A DNA stretch of 64,000 nt. It comes from Varroa destructor (lineage: Eukaryota; Arthropoda; Arachnida; Mesostigmata; Varroidae). Location of the stretch: positions 15,123,939 to 15,187,938 of the forward strand of contig NW_019211458.1 of assembly GCF_002443255.2 (NCBI RefSeq), given 5' to 3'. Every line of letters begins with the position of its first letter. Within the stretch, counting starts at the first letter, position 1. The position numbers and the translations under genes are program-made. Shown here in pieces: positions 14,291 through 27,487 of the stretch. The notes under the pieces were generated by a model that was not told the DNA's origin, did not search any database, and saw only the letters and a program-made list of their open reading frames with translations.

Positions 14291-14440
14291 AGTTTAGTAC
14301 TCCACAAGCTTTTGTATGATGATAAATTAAGCGGAAGACGTTATAAGCTAGAAACAGGCCTGAAGGGCTCAATACACATTCTCAGCCATCTTCAGAGCAT
14401 AAAAGCCCTGCGTGGAAAGCTTGCGAGAGAGCTCCAATGT
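14291..14440 (+). CDS. candidate internal exon, unrecognised protein
   Basis: A good acceptor (TTTTACTTTGTTCTACGCAG) precedes an open phase-0 frame starting SLVLHKLLYDDKLSGRR. It continues through GSIHILSHLQSIKALRGK and a likely amphipathic helix. The frame stays open to 14473, but no strong donor was found, so the 3' edge is approximate. The family is not recognised. It may belong with the exon-like stretches at 7361, 9178 and 25058. Confidence 0.3.
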
Positions 14441-14479
14441 AGTTTCCAAAAAGCCAATTTTTACATATGCTGACTCTAT

Positions 14480-17400
14480 GTTCAGGCTTGTAAAAGTTGT
14501 ACCCGACTCATCACGCAGAGGACAGGAGGGCACGGGAGTCGCCAAAGTCGTAAAAGGGATCTAACAGAAAAACATAAAGAGCAGTTGTTTTACAATGCAT
14601 AGACGCGGGTAACAGTATGCAGTCGTCTCGCACCAGATATAAGTAACACTATGTGATTGTGTGTGATATTGTAGCGCACCAAACTCGCTATATATAGTGG
14701 ACAAACACATATTTACACTAACTGGACGCATGGGAAGGAAAAAATGTGTTTATTTTTCTTCACTCGGCAATCTAAATTTGAACGATATTAACTAGAGACA
14801 ATAAACATGCCCGATCGTAGACGTTTCTTAGAAAGAATTATGTCTTTGGATCAATATAGGTAGATTTGGGCAAAAGGAAAATGATAAAGACGGAACATAG
14901 TTTTAGCCTTGTCATGACGAACATCTGCAAGTTACTGCCGATCGGAGTGCCGATCACTTTAATCGTACTGTTTGATATATTTTTCCTTTGGCTAACACAT
15001 ACTCTATATGTATAGACATTTTAAATCATATACTGAGGCTGTTCGATAAAATTAGGTTCGAAGCAGCGTTCAAACGACACGATCATTCATTCATTCATTC
15101 GTTGATTCTATCCGCAGTGTTAGGTTTGAACAAGAAGCATACGGCTCTATAACAAAAGTAGACAGGGTTAATTTTTGTTCCGCTGGATTATGTTTGTTCC
15201 CTTCGCATCTTTGTCTCTTTCCTGCATCGCGTCGTTTCTTCCAGATTCCCATTTCCATGCTATTCGATCTTAAGAAATGCAATCTTTCCGTCACGGTCAC
15301 GATCAGCACATTCTGTGGGATGTCCTGTTTTAGTGTACCAAACGCACACTCGATTCATGGGATCGAATTGGCTAGAATTGGGTGAACGGTTAATGAAAAA
15401 TAATCAAAAAATAAGTTCTTGCCGAACGCGAGTATAAGATGTGAGAGACTGTTGCTCAAATCCAGTTTAACAGCTGAAGGCGACGCTTACGAGCTAACGG
15501 ATGCATGCGTTTTTTGGTACCATTTCATATATTTGTACAGTATTAGGGACGTTAATGCAAGGCAGTGTTACGGTTCATGAGTCCTACTCTTTCACTCTTT
15601 TCGGCTACATCGTAGAAGATTAAGGCAAGGACACTATCTGCTACCTCTATCCTCAATCACTTAAGCTCATGGTTACACCTATTCACTGAGCCTATTAATA
15701 TTTGTCTTCGGCTAACAAAATACAGGCAAGCCGCAGAGTAAACGCTTGAGCAAATAGGTACCTAATACGCATTCACATATATACTATGGTCCCATACCTT
15801 TACTTAACGGTATCGTAATCGACGTTTTGTGCCGCTTCAACAGTTTCGTGGTTTTTACATACGTATCTTCGTCACCAACAACAGAATAGCTATTTTAATT
15901 CCTACACCATATCAATCCTCATCAACCGCAGACAAATAACTTTGGTAGCTATCAGCTTTGACACTACTTCTTCACAGCCCACTGTTGACGACAGCTGTGT
16001 TAGTAGTGACAGCAGTTGTTTTTGAGTGAAAAAAAGACTTTTTATTAGGACACCTTCTTCCCTTATGGACTGCCGAAAAGGAAAAAAACACTTTCAACCG
16101 AATCCCCCCCCCCCCCCTGATATGATTAGCATTTTCTCTGGACAATTTGTCAAGTCAAAGGCCAGGCCTTTGATTGTGATCGAGTTTAACTTGCAGCCAA
16201 TACAAAAGGAAATTCAACGAGACTATAACGTTCAGACAAGTATTCGTTTATACCGACGGCGCCAGGAGCTAAAACTTTTACACAAAACGCATTTACAATA
16301 ATTAAGATAAGTTGTTTGTAAAGCCTTCAAGAACTTAGTCGCGTATTTCCTTCTTCTGCTTCTAGAGTGCGTTTAGGATAAGAAAGCAGGCTTCATGTGT
16401 AGGTAGGGTTGGGCACATCATTCATGAAGCTCGCTTCTTGCATACGGATCAGGGCAGGCTCGTCGTTAACTTTGACCTTTCTTGCCCGTATCTCGTTAAG
16501 TGCAAATGCTTATCCAAATAAACGAGAGATCAGAGTTTTTGCTTGCTCTACCTTTGCAACAAGTCCACTGTGGAACATGGACTTGGAGAAATGCCCTGTG
16601 CAATTTGATTACTACTGCGGCACCCCATGTAGAATAACAATTCATTCATAGTCTAAGATTTTGCAAAAGTACGATAAGCATTTATCATAAAAACAATCTT
16701 AATAACAGTTAATTAACAGTTAAAAGTTAATTTTTGAAATCCTTAAATTATAGCAGAAAACTATCTCACTTAAACAGTGAAAGTCGCTGATCGACCGATA
16801 GAAGTTCACCTTCTGCTATGTGACATATCCCAATGTTTTCGACAATACGAGCATGTATAATACTTTAACCGGTACAAAAAGAATCGAGGCAACGCATTGT
16901 TAAACATTTACGATGTTTATATACTACCAAATTGCGCTGAAAATGTTCTTTGGACTAATCATTATTGCTATATATATTTTAGGACTCGATGATTCGTCAT
17001 GATGGCCCATCAAATAGAAAAACAACAATATTTTCTGAACTAATCGTATCGTTGATGCAAGTAACGCTGCTCATACGTTAAGATCTCTACTAAAATATTA
17101 TAAAAAAATGCACCCTTTCAACGTTCTAACGTAAACCTTGTTCGGACCTGCTTGGCCTGAAGCCGGGTACTGAATCTAACCCCGTTGCAGTTGCTCTTTT
17201 ACCCTTGTGTTTTAGGCTACCCCCGGTATTCCGTTACAACCATGTGTGAAGTGATTTTTTCGTTACCCTCCTTTAGTATTCGGCATATTGCATTATCGGA
17301 GCCGTTCCATTGCTCTGCTCCATTATTCCGTTGAGCTGTCTAACCCATTTGATCTGGTACTTCTGTTACTTAATTGTTCTGGTGCTTGATTCAGATACTC

Positions 17401-19580
17401 CAGCAGTACACCTTGATTATCATACAATTCCGTAATAGGTCTTCCATGGTGAAGGGACCAATCATTCACCTAACTAGTCGAAGATTTGTTCAACACGCGT
17501 ACTGTGTGATAGGAGCTTCTACTAGCGACACGAGTAAAAAATCTTGATCATCTAAATATGTGCCTCCTCTTCAGATGGCAGGACGTCTTTGTGGAATCGG
17601 CTATTGGTAACGTGTACCTGGCGTGCTCTCGTGATATGCCTCTCTTTGTTGATTCTGAACAAGTGAGCTAATACTGGCACACACGCAAGTCGCATCGCAA
17701 ATTATAAGAGTGCTGTTATCTTTTAGTTCGAAAAAAAAACGCTCAAAGACAAATAACAGATAATAAACGCTGTTCCTTAAGTACGTGGTCGACCAGATAT
17801 GAAATGTAAGGGACAGAAAAAGCTGAAGACAAACCAGAACGAACTGCAAAACCGAGATCGAAGCTTTCTTATTATGTCAATTTTAGAGTAAAGTCAAAAG
17901 TGTGGTATAAAAACTAAGTACATCACAGACAGTCGTAGTACTGTTGGATAAAAACCCAAAGATTGTTTTTTTTTCCCACTTTCAAGAGATAATCAAATAT
18001 AAAACGTTCGCGTTTTAAAAAATACTCGAATAAACATTTCTAAATGAACTAATACATTGAACAAATTAATAATTCCGAGTCATATTAAATAGCCTGATTT
18101 GAGATGAGATTTAGTTCCAATTATATCTTCTTAATTACATAATTTATTCATCAGTTGCCAATATTACATAGGCCCTTTAATCGCCGCGAGTTTCTTTACG
18201 TATCGCTAACGATATAAGGCCTTTTGCTAATAAAGCCACGCAATTACAAAGCCATCTAGACAGTTGTCTTTCGTGTACGGTACCTTTACGTTCAGATGAT
18301 GATGGCAATAGAAAAGGCAAAATTATCGATGGTCCCATTTCTAGACGCTTTGTAATTAAAAATCCCAGAGTTTATAACCATTTTTATTAACATCTTGTTC
18401 CCCTTAAATTTTTCTTCCGAAGATTACTGACCTTCTATAAGAGTACACGTTAACGCCATTGAAGGGACGCAGGTTCATATCGCGTATCGAGTACGGAACA
18501 GATTAAACCAGCCTATTTTGTGAGCCTATATTTAAGTGGCACTTTAAGGCAAACCTTAGCATATTTAATAGGTTACAAACATTTTGTAATCTATCACACT
18601 TCGCTACCCACTTGGCGGCGGAGAACCGATAACCGTACTAAGGGTGGTCCAAATTGAACCAATATATTTTTATGTCCGTGAACTTCATCATAGATAAGCT
18701 CAAATAATGTTTTTGTTTGCACTTTTTCTTGCAATACCATAAATTAGTTAATAGTTTGCCTCCCACTACACAATATAGGTGAATGCAATTGAGATAAATT
18801 TCATTCAAATATATATAAGCCCACTACCGTATCAGTTTTATAGTAGGGACTCCATTGGAAGTCATTGCAGCTACTCACAAAATCTCATAGATTGGAGAAA
18901 ATTTTGGCAGGCAAATCGTCGTAGGTTGGATGCGTTCGTACACTACTACTAGAACCAGACGAAAGCCTGATCTTTTTTAAAAACAACAAACCAGTCATAG
19001 CGAACGTCGTTAATTACGTCGTTTTAAGGATTTAGGCATAAATGACCTATTACTCAATTTGTCCATGCTAGGCGAAACCCCACCACAATAAAAACTTTTT
19101 TTCTTTACCAGAAATGGATGGTTTGCGTTAGTGACAACTTTCGCGAGGTTTCTAAAAAACTTGAGAGAGATTTTCGAGAGCTAAATTGATAGATCCTCAG
19201 AAGAACTTAGACTTAATTTAAAAATTAAAAAGCCAATTTTGGGACATCTAGATCTTTGGTACAGAAATTAACAGCCGTTTTAGAGAGAAGAATATGAACT
19301 GCCAGTTCGTCCAAACAAGCTCCAACGGTTATTCTTCTTAGGCTGCAACGGTTGTCATTGCCTTGTTCGGGTTGCAATATGTTATCTTGAGTCCGAAAAA
19401 AGTAGATTTCCTACACTTAACTTGTCTGTGTCGGGTGGTTATGGAAATTATTTATTATGGGCTTATATCGGGCTCCAAATACAGAGATTCTAAGGAAAGG
19501 GGTGTGCCTATTCCACCTTAGGTTCCATCGAGATTAAAAGCTGTCAAGGCCTTCTAGGATACCTGTGCCGCGAACATCAA
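14480..19580. other. no supported gene
   Basis: AT-rich sequence with short chance frames, the poly-C run, and CATT repeats near 15086-15100. The last part may hold the unreadable 5' end of mariner copy A. Confidence 0.5.
16104..16117. repeat. poly-C run of 14
   Basis: Fourteen consecutive C residues, probably length-unstable in reads. Confidence 0.9.
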
Positions 19581-19586
19581 GGCCTG

Positions 19587-19630
19587 TACAACTGACAAGA
19601 CTGCTCGGAAGAGCAGTCTTGTCAGTTGTA
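19587..19630. repeat. perfect 20-bp inverted repeat with GGAA loop
   Basis: Arms 19587-19606 and 19611-19630 are exact reverse complements around a four-base GGAA loop. It lies about 150-200 bases before the first recognisable part of mariner copy A. Confidence 0.95.
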
Positions 19631-19749
19631 ACTAAGCTCAGAGCTGAAATTTTACATTTACAGGGTATGACCCACCGTTCGAAATCCGTAGTGAGGGTCT
19701 CGGATTATAGACACCTCATAGTTGGCTGAAAATACAAGTTACAATACCG

Positions 19750-20340
19750 GACCATGTTGCGGCATCTTTAATGTATAGATATTTAATCAAGAATTAGAAG
19801 TGTTGGTGAGCCATAGAATGCGTGAAAGGCATAAGAGAATACGGTTTTTTACCAACCCTCAACATCTCACACAGCGCTGAACGAGGTGTACTCACAATTA
19901 CGAATTTCTATATAAAATTGTTACGGGTGACGAGAAATGGTGTCTCTATGTAGATGGAAGCAAAGAAAGCAACGAGTAGTTTAAACAGATACACCTACGC
20001 CTCGAATTTAACCGAATAATTTAATAAGTGAACACAATGTCTTAGAAAGCACGATTTTTGTTTGGTCCAACTAAATACCTATTAAAGAAAGATTGAAAAG
20101 ATAGTCAATAAGGATCTTATATGGCCCAGTCTCGTTAAGGAACCGAGGGCGTCAAACAGAAGACTAAGATGATCAAGCTAAAACTACTCTGAAACAATAT
20201 CAGGCCACAGATAGCGAAGATTATGAAATTTGCTAGGAAGAGTCTGAATGGGAAGCTCTTTTGAACCCACCATTTTCTTGAGTCCACCTTTTTCGATAAT
20301 CGGCAGACTAAATTAGTAATAGACAGTAAACAGAACCGCA
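19750..20340 (+). mobile_element. mariner-family transposase remnant, copy A
   Basis: Plus-strand fragments show a mariner transposase: HERHKRIRFFTNP (the HELTE-like block) near 19820-19860, then FLYKIVTGDEKWCLYVDGSK near 19905-19965. The aspartate of TGDEKW is the first catalytic acid. Around 20170-20290 follow a degenerate DNA-type block (DQAKTTL) and SEWEALLNPPFS, matching the WEVL-HPPYSPD block; the third catalytic acid lies past a stop and is not preserved. Multiple stops and frameshifts show it is dead. The TGDEKW form differs from the TxDxTW form in copy B, so it is another mariner lineage. The N-terminal helix-turn-helix part is unclear, and terminal inverted repeats were not found. 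Confidence 0.75.
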
Positions 20341-20511
20341 GGATCTGGCTGGACGACATCTTTAACACCAGAGGTGAAAATGGGGAAAAAAGAAAAGTAA
20401 TAACAGTTTAATTGAGAAGGTTATGGGAAGTGATGGTGAATACAAATTATTTTTTAATAGAATTCGCGTAGAATGTTGTTTTTTTCTAAGGTGGAAAACG
20501 GAAATCCCTGG

Positions 20512-20534
20512 CATATATATATATATATATATAC
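20512..20534. repeat. (TA)n microsatellite
   Basis: A short TA tract between the two mariner remnants. TA is the mariner target dinucleotide. Confidence 0.8.
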
Positions 20535-20649
20535 CTTTTGCTGAAAAATGAATTAGTGTGGATGATCGCTTTTGATCCATATTTGTTTTAGTGAAAAGAC
20601 ACGTACAGAATTTTATAATTGTCTGATGCAGTCTAGAATTTTCCAGTAG

Positions 20650-21700
20650 GATATAGGACGTTCTGCGACTTTCGCTTTATAGGACAATAAGTCTGCACTA
20701 GATTTTGTGTACAAAATAAAATCAGTCGTACAAATACTCTCCGTATCTTGCATAATACGTAAGGAAGCAAGATATTGAGTAAACCTAAAGTGAAAGAAGG
20801 TTTTCGACACAGGTAAGAGTTCTTTGAGGGCAAAACGTCTTTGGTCCTGAAACGCCTGTGATACAGACAAGAGCGCGTAAAGGAAGGAACAGCCAAATCT
20901 CTGTAAAGAGTGCGAGCGAAGGAAGTATAAATCTTAGGTGGTTCATCTCAGACCGTGTAGGCGGCAGAAGGTTCATGGCGCGGTTTGTCCTGAAACAATT
21001 GTACGTTTAACAGATAAACACCCATGGAGAACTGTTTCAGGGAAACTTTATGGCACTTCTAAAAGTGTCAAACTTGCTTGGTTACGTTATTACGAATGAT
21101 CACACGTGGACGAACGGCTACGACCGAAAAAAAGGCACAATTGTTCAAGTATTGGTTCAAAATTAACTCCGATCAAAGAACGTCATGCGATTGAGGTTCA
21201 ATACTAAAGACTTCCTCACAGTTTTCTTCGACCGTCGGTAAATGATTCATTACGAGTTCACGCTGTTGGACTCACGGGTCGTCAAGATATGCCATCAGAA
21301 AATTTTAAGAAGGGTTCACGAGTCTGTCCAACGCAAAAGACCAGATTTTCGGAACGACAAGTTCTGGGTCCTGTATCTCAGCAACGCACTAGCTTACTGT
21401 TCACTATTCGGACAGCAATTTCTGAAACAAAATTTGATGTTTGTGTAACTTCTATAAACGTATTGGCCAGATCTAGCTCCTTGCGATTTTTTCCTATTCT
21501 CGAAACTAAAAAAACCTCATAGAAAAGCGTTTTAATACGATAGGAAAAGTGAAATAAAAATTGCTGATCGAAATGAGGGCTATCCCGATAACCTGATTAT
21601 TGAAAAATATTTTTTTGAGGAACTGAAAAAACGTTGGCAAAAATGTGTTACGTCCGATGGGGGTCACTTTGAAGGGACAACTTGAATCGGACGATTAAAT
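20650..21700 (+). mobile_element. mariner transposase remnant, copy B (near full length)
   Basis: About 1.05 kb, the size of a mariner transposase gene. Blocks in order are FCVQNKISRTNTLRIL near 20703 (N-terminal DNA-binding region) and ITNDHTWTNGYDR near 21089-21125, where the first catalytic Asp is kept. Next come IHYEFTLLDSR and RRVHESVQRKRPDF near 21245-21340, then LYLSNALAY where HHDNAPAH is expected, so the second Asp is lost. PDLAPCDFFLF near 21465-21500 keeps the third Asp, and KKRWQKCVTSDGGHFEG near 21630-21680 is the C terminus. Stops and frameshifts throughout make it inactive. It belongs to the same lineage as copy C on the other strand near 46 kb. Confidence 0.85.
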
Positions 21701-21709
21701 AGATATGTA

Positions 21710-24700
21710 TCAATTTGGAATAAATGAGTTAATAATTTTTTAATTAAATGCTTATATATAATACGGCTCTCCAAAACAATGTTGTTGGTTAATGTTCTAA
21801 GGAGGTTTTATTCTTTTATAAAACATATGGAAACTTTTACATTCACCCTATGCAAATTGGGAAAAAGTGGCCTTCATAAATGGTTTTCTCCATAATCATA
21901 ATAATTTATATAACGTATAAATGAGTAGTTTTTTGAGCTCTACATTATAGATATACAATGTAGTCTTCAATAAAATATATTTTTTCTATAAAGTCAAACA
22001 TTGTATTTTCCTTTGCTGGGTCATAGTAGGAGTTAAGATGTTCCGCAAAACATCTACGATGGATATAGCAACATAACGTAAATAGTGTAACACAGTGACA
22101 GAATAATTGTCGCGAGTTCGCATCCGGAGCCCGGGTTTAAACCGAGCAAATTCAGACAAGGTCTAAGTTAGACTGGAAAAATAACCGAACGATGTTAGCT
22201 GGCGTCCAATATGTCCCCATAGTACGGATACTCTGGAAAAAAGGACCAATAAGCCTTAGCGCTCATAGGTAGGCTACTCTTTGCTTTATGCAGGTGGAGT
22301 GGTAATCGCCATGAAATCCTTGCATCATATATATGTACAAACTTTCAATTCATAGATGAGAGACATATAAACTTCAAGAATCGCGTTCCGATGCATAAGT
22401 TTATGGAATCGTTTCGTATTGAAATATCTTAATGTGTGGGAACAAAACTGACTCAGCTACTCAACATCGCAAGCTCATATCGATCGTTGCATTAGAGAAC
22501 CCGTCTTCCACTAGCATTTTCAATTGTTCTGGAATCTGATTTGTTGCCTACTTCTTGCACCTTTAGTCAGTCGATCTAAAGATTTTACACTCAACACTAT
22601 TCTAACATTTTTGTCAATGTTCAAGCTAAAAAGACAAACTACTTAGTTGCCTATCCATAATGAACGTCTAATTGTAACGTAACCCTCGTAACGGGAACAC
22701 TCGCTTAACCCAAATTTCTTGAGTGTTCCCGTAATCGTTTACATTTGAAATCGCCCGCGTGTTTTACAGCAATATACTTAATAGGTTAATTAAACGCGGA
22801 AGAAACATCCCTCAGCATGAATCTTTAACTTGAAATATTGCCGTACATTAGGTTAAGCCACTAAGAGAAAATTAGACCAACCAAACCCATGTGCTATGGC
22901 AGCTATCCAAAAAATAAAGCCTGAAAAAAAGCATGGACGTAATCGTGTTTTTTACACTTCAGCATTATTTTTATGAAAACAAAAAAATACCTACCACTCT
23001 CCGCTGCAATACGAATGTTAGCATGAAACAAAAACTTAACAAAAATCGATAAATTACCTTAGTTAGCTTAGCGCTTCTTGTCCAGTTACGCGAAGTAGCA
23101 CCGTTACGCGTATCCACCCACTAATAATTGTAGCACCACCAAATTGTTTTTTATTTAAAAACAATATTATGCACATATAAATTACCCGTGTGTCATCTGC
23201 TACTCAAAGTTCGATTTTTATTTCTTCCAAATTACTGCACAAAACTTTCTCTTCGAATTGTCAGCTGTAACTATATCTATTTGCTTCTAGCTAAGGCCAA
23301 AGCAAGCACTGCAATCACTAAGCAAGACCCACAAATCTTCGTGATATATGTAAATTACATACAATTCCGTATTCGTAACTTTTACCACAAAAGATAGCTT
23401 TGTGTGCTACTACAGTGTTTCATACACCGAGAACGTGAACAGTTGACCCACAGGCAAAGAAACACAAATGTAACCTATCACCCTAATTTACTCAAATAAC
23501 GCTTTAAACATCAATTGCTTTCGACAGGGCAATTGCAAACCCGGCTAAAGGATAAGAAGTATGGAAATCAACTACACTGATCCAGCACCGCTCTATGGCT
23601 TAGACCGAAACCGCAATCACTGGCGTTAGTTTGAACCATGTGAATATCAGCCCTCGCTTGACAACAGCTCGACGCGCAGTTCGAGAGATCTCCATGGACC
23701 CTCAGCGCGACCTCTCCTCCGAGACCCCCTCTCCCTTTTGGGGGTATCTAGGAAACCCTTTGCTCGTCGCACACATCACACAGACTTTACCTAGGTTACG
23801 CCTGAGGGTGCTGAGCCCCACGGTGCCGCTTGTCGCAGTCTACAAGAGCCGTTGCACTAGGAAAAATGGCCCCCTGTTCGTGCAGAACAGATTCAAAAGG
23901 ACGGGTCGACTTAGAGGACTCGCAACAGAAATATGTAACTGCAGCCAAAAAGGGATAAAAGAAGTCAATATTAGATGGATGGCTATGCGGCAGGCTGAGC
24001 GTCCATTGCACATATATTATTAACGCTACGATCAATATACAGAGAAGCGTCATAAGACTTTGCTTCTAGTAGCATCTAGAGCCGATGAAAAACACCTAAA
24101 AAGACAGAAATCAATTTAAACGTTTTATACTATATTAAATTATATTGCTAATACTCGAGCAATAAATTACTTATTAAATAAGTTTGATAGGTAGCAACAA
24201 AGTGTATTTAAGGGAAGAGTCTAGGGAGTCTAGAGAGGGTAGAATATATGGAAGTTCATGTATGTGTTAGAACTTAATCAGTCTTCGGCGTTTATGGTTA
24301 CGCATCGTACTTTTTATCAGCTCACCGCTAGCCCACCACCTTCCTCACACATAGTGCCATGCTTAGTACAGTCAAAAAAGACGCTGATCCTGAGCGAAGA
24401 GGAAAAGAGAAGTAGACTCACGGATAATATTGATAGCCTGCGCCCTTTTACAACAGCCAGCTGCTGCCCTTTCGGTCCTGCGGCTTAACAAGCTGTCTTA
24501 AATCATGTAACAGCATCTTGATCTACGGCGATTTGGAGTGCGTTCTCAAGTAGCAATCTAACATGGTGTTAGCGCATTAATGACGAGGTTTTTTAAAACG
24601 TCCATTTACCGGAAGATATAGGAAAACTTCCGAAACATGTAGAACGAAACTATATGCTAGGTCCATAGACACGGCGGCGTTAGATGAATGAAGAACTGCT

Positions 24701-25050
24701 AAAAATGTATTCGAAATTTTAAAGATACTCTAAGTAATAGTTCTAGAAGCAACGAAGAAACACAGCAGTATAAGCAAAAGTGATATGATCTGGGCGTAGG
24801 GCTGAGGGGCGCCATTTTTTGTTCTTGTGCTTGTGTCCGCAGCCGTGCATAATCGATTATATTTATGTTGCTTCAACTGAGTAATTATGCCCGTATTTTT
24901 TTTCTAAAGGTACGCATTTTCCTTTGTTAGAGAAATCTCGTTCTAGGCAACATCAGACCTTAAACCTGTATGTAGGACGGACAAAACGATTAATCTCACA
25001 CACCCATATTACGGCGCTATGGTTTTCATCTATTTCAATATATATATTGC
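21710..25050. other. no supported gene
   Basis: One inverted repeat at 22691. A 130-codon GC-richer plus-strand frame at 23631-24023 has no recognisable domain and a basic, proline-rich composition; I do not call it. Confidence 0.5.
22691..22732. repeat. inverted repeat, 12-bp arms, 18-base loop
   Basis: Arms 22691-22702 and 22721-22732 are exact reverse complements (ACGGGAACACTC and GAGTGTTCCCGT). Confidence 0.85.
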
Positions 25051-25057
25051 ATTGCAG

Positions 25058-25288
25058 AACACTATTCAAGATTATCGTGAGCAGCTAATCGAGACACTCG
25101 TTACCGTCAAGGCAGCTACCGCTAAGGAGGACGTACCTTTAAACCGAGTCTTCCCTCAACAGCTTCAAGCTACGCTTGAAAGAGTCTTCAGAAGCGTTCG
25201 GCCCAACCGTTTCTATCTAATTATTTCGACTGATTTGAACGGTTGGTTCGATCGCTTACAATATGTACTTGCGGAATTCAAAAATTAA
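25058..25288 (+). CDS. candidate terminal exon, unrecognised protein
   Basis: A convincing acceptor (TATATATTGCATTGCAG) opens a phase-0 frame of 76 codons ending in a TAA at 25286-25288. The peptide starts NTIQDYREQLIETLVTVKAA, is helix-rich and charged, passes VFPQQLQATLERVFRSVRP, and ends WFDRLQYVLAEFKN. Composition and clean borders suggest a real last exon on the plus strand. I do not recognise the family, although it has the look of a helical tethering or scaffold protein; that is only an impression. The partner exons upstream are uncertain. Confidence 0.45.
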   Translation, partial: NTIQDYREQLIETLVTVKAATAKEDVPLNRVFPQQLQATLERVFRSVRPNRFYLIISTDLNGWFDRLQYVLAEFKN

Positions 25289-25299
25289 CATAAAGACAC

Positions 25300-27480
25300 T
25301 GTAGCTCGCATACAGAATCATTACGATTCTCAAGCGAAGCTTCTGTAGCTCACCAGCATATGTGTCTATTAAAACATGCCGTCAGCTATAATAGCTTTAC
25401 TTCCTTATACAATGAATGAAAAATAGGCATTGGGATCAGACAATACATCCTGCATCTGCATTCGTCGCATATCCTCCTATCATAATTATAACACTGTAAG
25501 GAAATTGTAGGAGCTAAATGATCGTTTAGCAGGACGTCTGCTTGGATGAATCAGTTCATCCTTATTTCTTTTTTCAGGAGCTAGAGTGCCGATGGTTATC
25601 TATATCGGAAACGTTGCGCGGATCTACGATTTGCGCTTTTGGACGTATTTTCATTTATCAGAATCTCTTACAGTGGTCGATAATTCCAGTTCTATAAGAA
25701 ATCTTCTTAGAGAGGAATAGCGCAGAGACACTGTGCCGAAGACCTAGAAGCATATTAGCTTTTAGCCAAGTAATTTACGAAATAGAAGCAAAAATCGCTC
25801 AGCGTCTCCCAAACTCTCTTGAAGCTTTTCAGTCATCTAGGTGTACGCATCACCCGTGTACAACATCTATTCACTTCGATCTATAAACACCTAAGTTAGA
25901 AGAAGAAGTAGTCTTCTGTCTAAATAAGTAAGTAAGTCTTAATTTGAACAATGTAATAATCACTGAAGCTATTATGTTATCTTACCTGATCTAACCAAAG
26001 GCAAGCTCAGACCTTCTCGATCGAAATCTGAACGCGAGTCGTTCTATCGCCCTGCTGCATCGCCTTGCTCTTCTCGTCGCACTCCACCCGTCAGCCTACC
26101 TTAGTTAAGCCCTTGGATTGACCGAGCCATTCGTTCATCCTGTGCTTTATTCTATTAACTTGTTTTTGGTTATCTTATCATATGTTCGGCATGATTTTGT
26201 CTCACTGCCTTAATTCGATTATTTTACTCTTGTATGATAGGCATCCTATAAGGCGATGCCCAAGGATAGATACAGTACGATCGATGCTATTGCATGTTAT
26301 ACGGTACGTTCGAACCATTATCGTTCTGTTCTTGAATTGTTATTGTTACCTCAGCGTAAATCTAATATTAACTCTGAAACTTTCAGAATGGAACATATTC
26401 ATATTTTTCAATAGCTCTTCAAATTCGAAGCATCACTTGGGCCAATTAGGCCCTTGCTGTTTTTAGCAACACATAAGAAAAAACCTAACGATGCAAAAGA
26501 TAAATATTCGTGTCAGACTATCAAAGTACAGTTATATCTTGTTGACTACTCGATCGAACAACATCTAATAAGCATACCTTCGGCACACGCGATAGTTCTG
26601 GGTTTTTTCAGTTAAGCACATTGTTGGCTACTTAATGGACTGTATTCCATGTGCTATTTATTCCATAAAGGGCAGCATACTTAGATTTTTCAATACTAAT
26701 ATCCACGATGCAATGATAATAGATAGCTTATTTTCGCAATATATACTAACCAATATGGGGAAACAAAAAAAACACACCCAGTCGTAATGAGATGAATTTT
26801 TATCAGGGCCTTTCCTTTGTACTATTTAGCGTACCTTCACCATGAGATAGTCATGAAATGCACAATCGGCACAACTGAGTGCGCTTTGTACATCGAATTG
26901 CCCAAATGGTTCGTCCGTAAGCTTCAGGTTAAGTGATCTTAGATATTTGGCTGACACTGAGTTAACCGCTAAGTTCCAATGCAAAGTACAAAGTTATATG
27001 CACAGCCAAGTCGGACCGAAGACCCACTTGGTGGGCTAAATGAAACCATAAAATAGCCCCAAAGCCTCTTTACTTTTCCCCTTAACTCAACTCTACCTTA
27101 TCATTTCAGAAACGCGAAGGGTAACGAATGCTGTGACGTAAAGACCATGAATAAATATTGCTGGTACGCCAAATCTGTTGGGATGATGACCAACGCTTAA
27201 TCCGAATACATCCTTGCCGATGATAACGTCAGCAGATACGGTCACCTAGTAAATTTTCGAGGTATTCGTAGCAAGAGTGTTCTATTCTATTTCGCTGTAA
27301 AATAGTGAAAAGAATCAATATCACCCTTCAATAGACAATACGACGTGTATTTGGAAGAGAAATAGATACATTAGGCATTATATCACAGCTGCTCGTCCCG
27401 TAATATAATCGCATCTAGAGCGATTTTGTTTGCAGTAATAAAGAAACTATGCGTTTTATAGATAATACGCGGTTATATGA
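25300..27480. other. no supported gene
   Basis: Between the candidate terminal exon and the 3' end of the HSDL2-like gene I see only short chance frames. No SCP2-type coding block occurs on the minus strand. Confidence 0.5.
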
Positions 27481-27487
27481 CGAACTT

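Noticed and set aside
22110..22140. AGTTCGCATCC, B-box-like, plus strand
   Set aside because: No tRNA cloverleaf or A box could be fitted around it.
23631..24023. A 130-codon plus-strand frame in a GC-richer patch
   Set aside because: An antisense frame of similar quality overlaps it and no domain is visible; composition alone is not enough.
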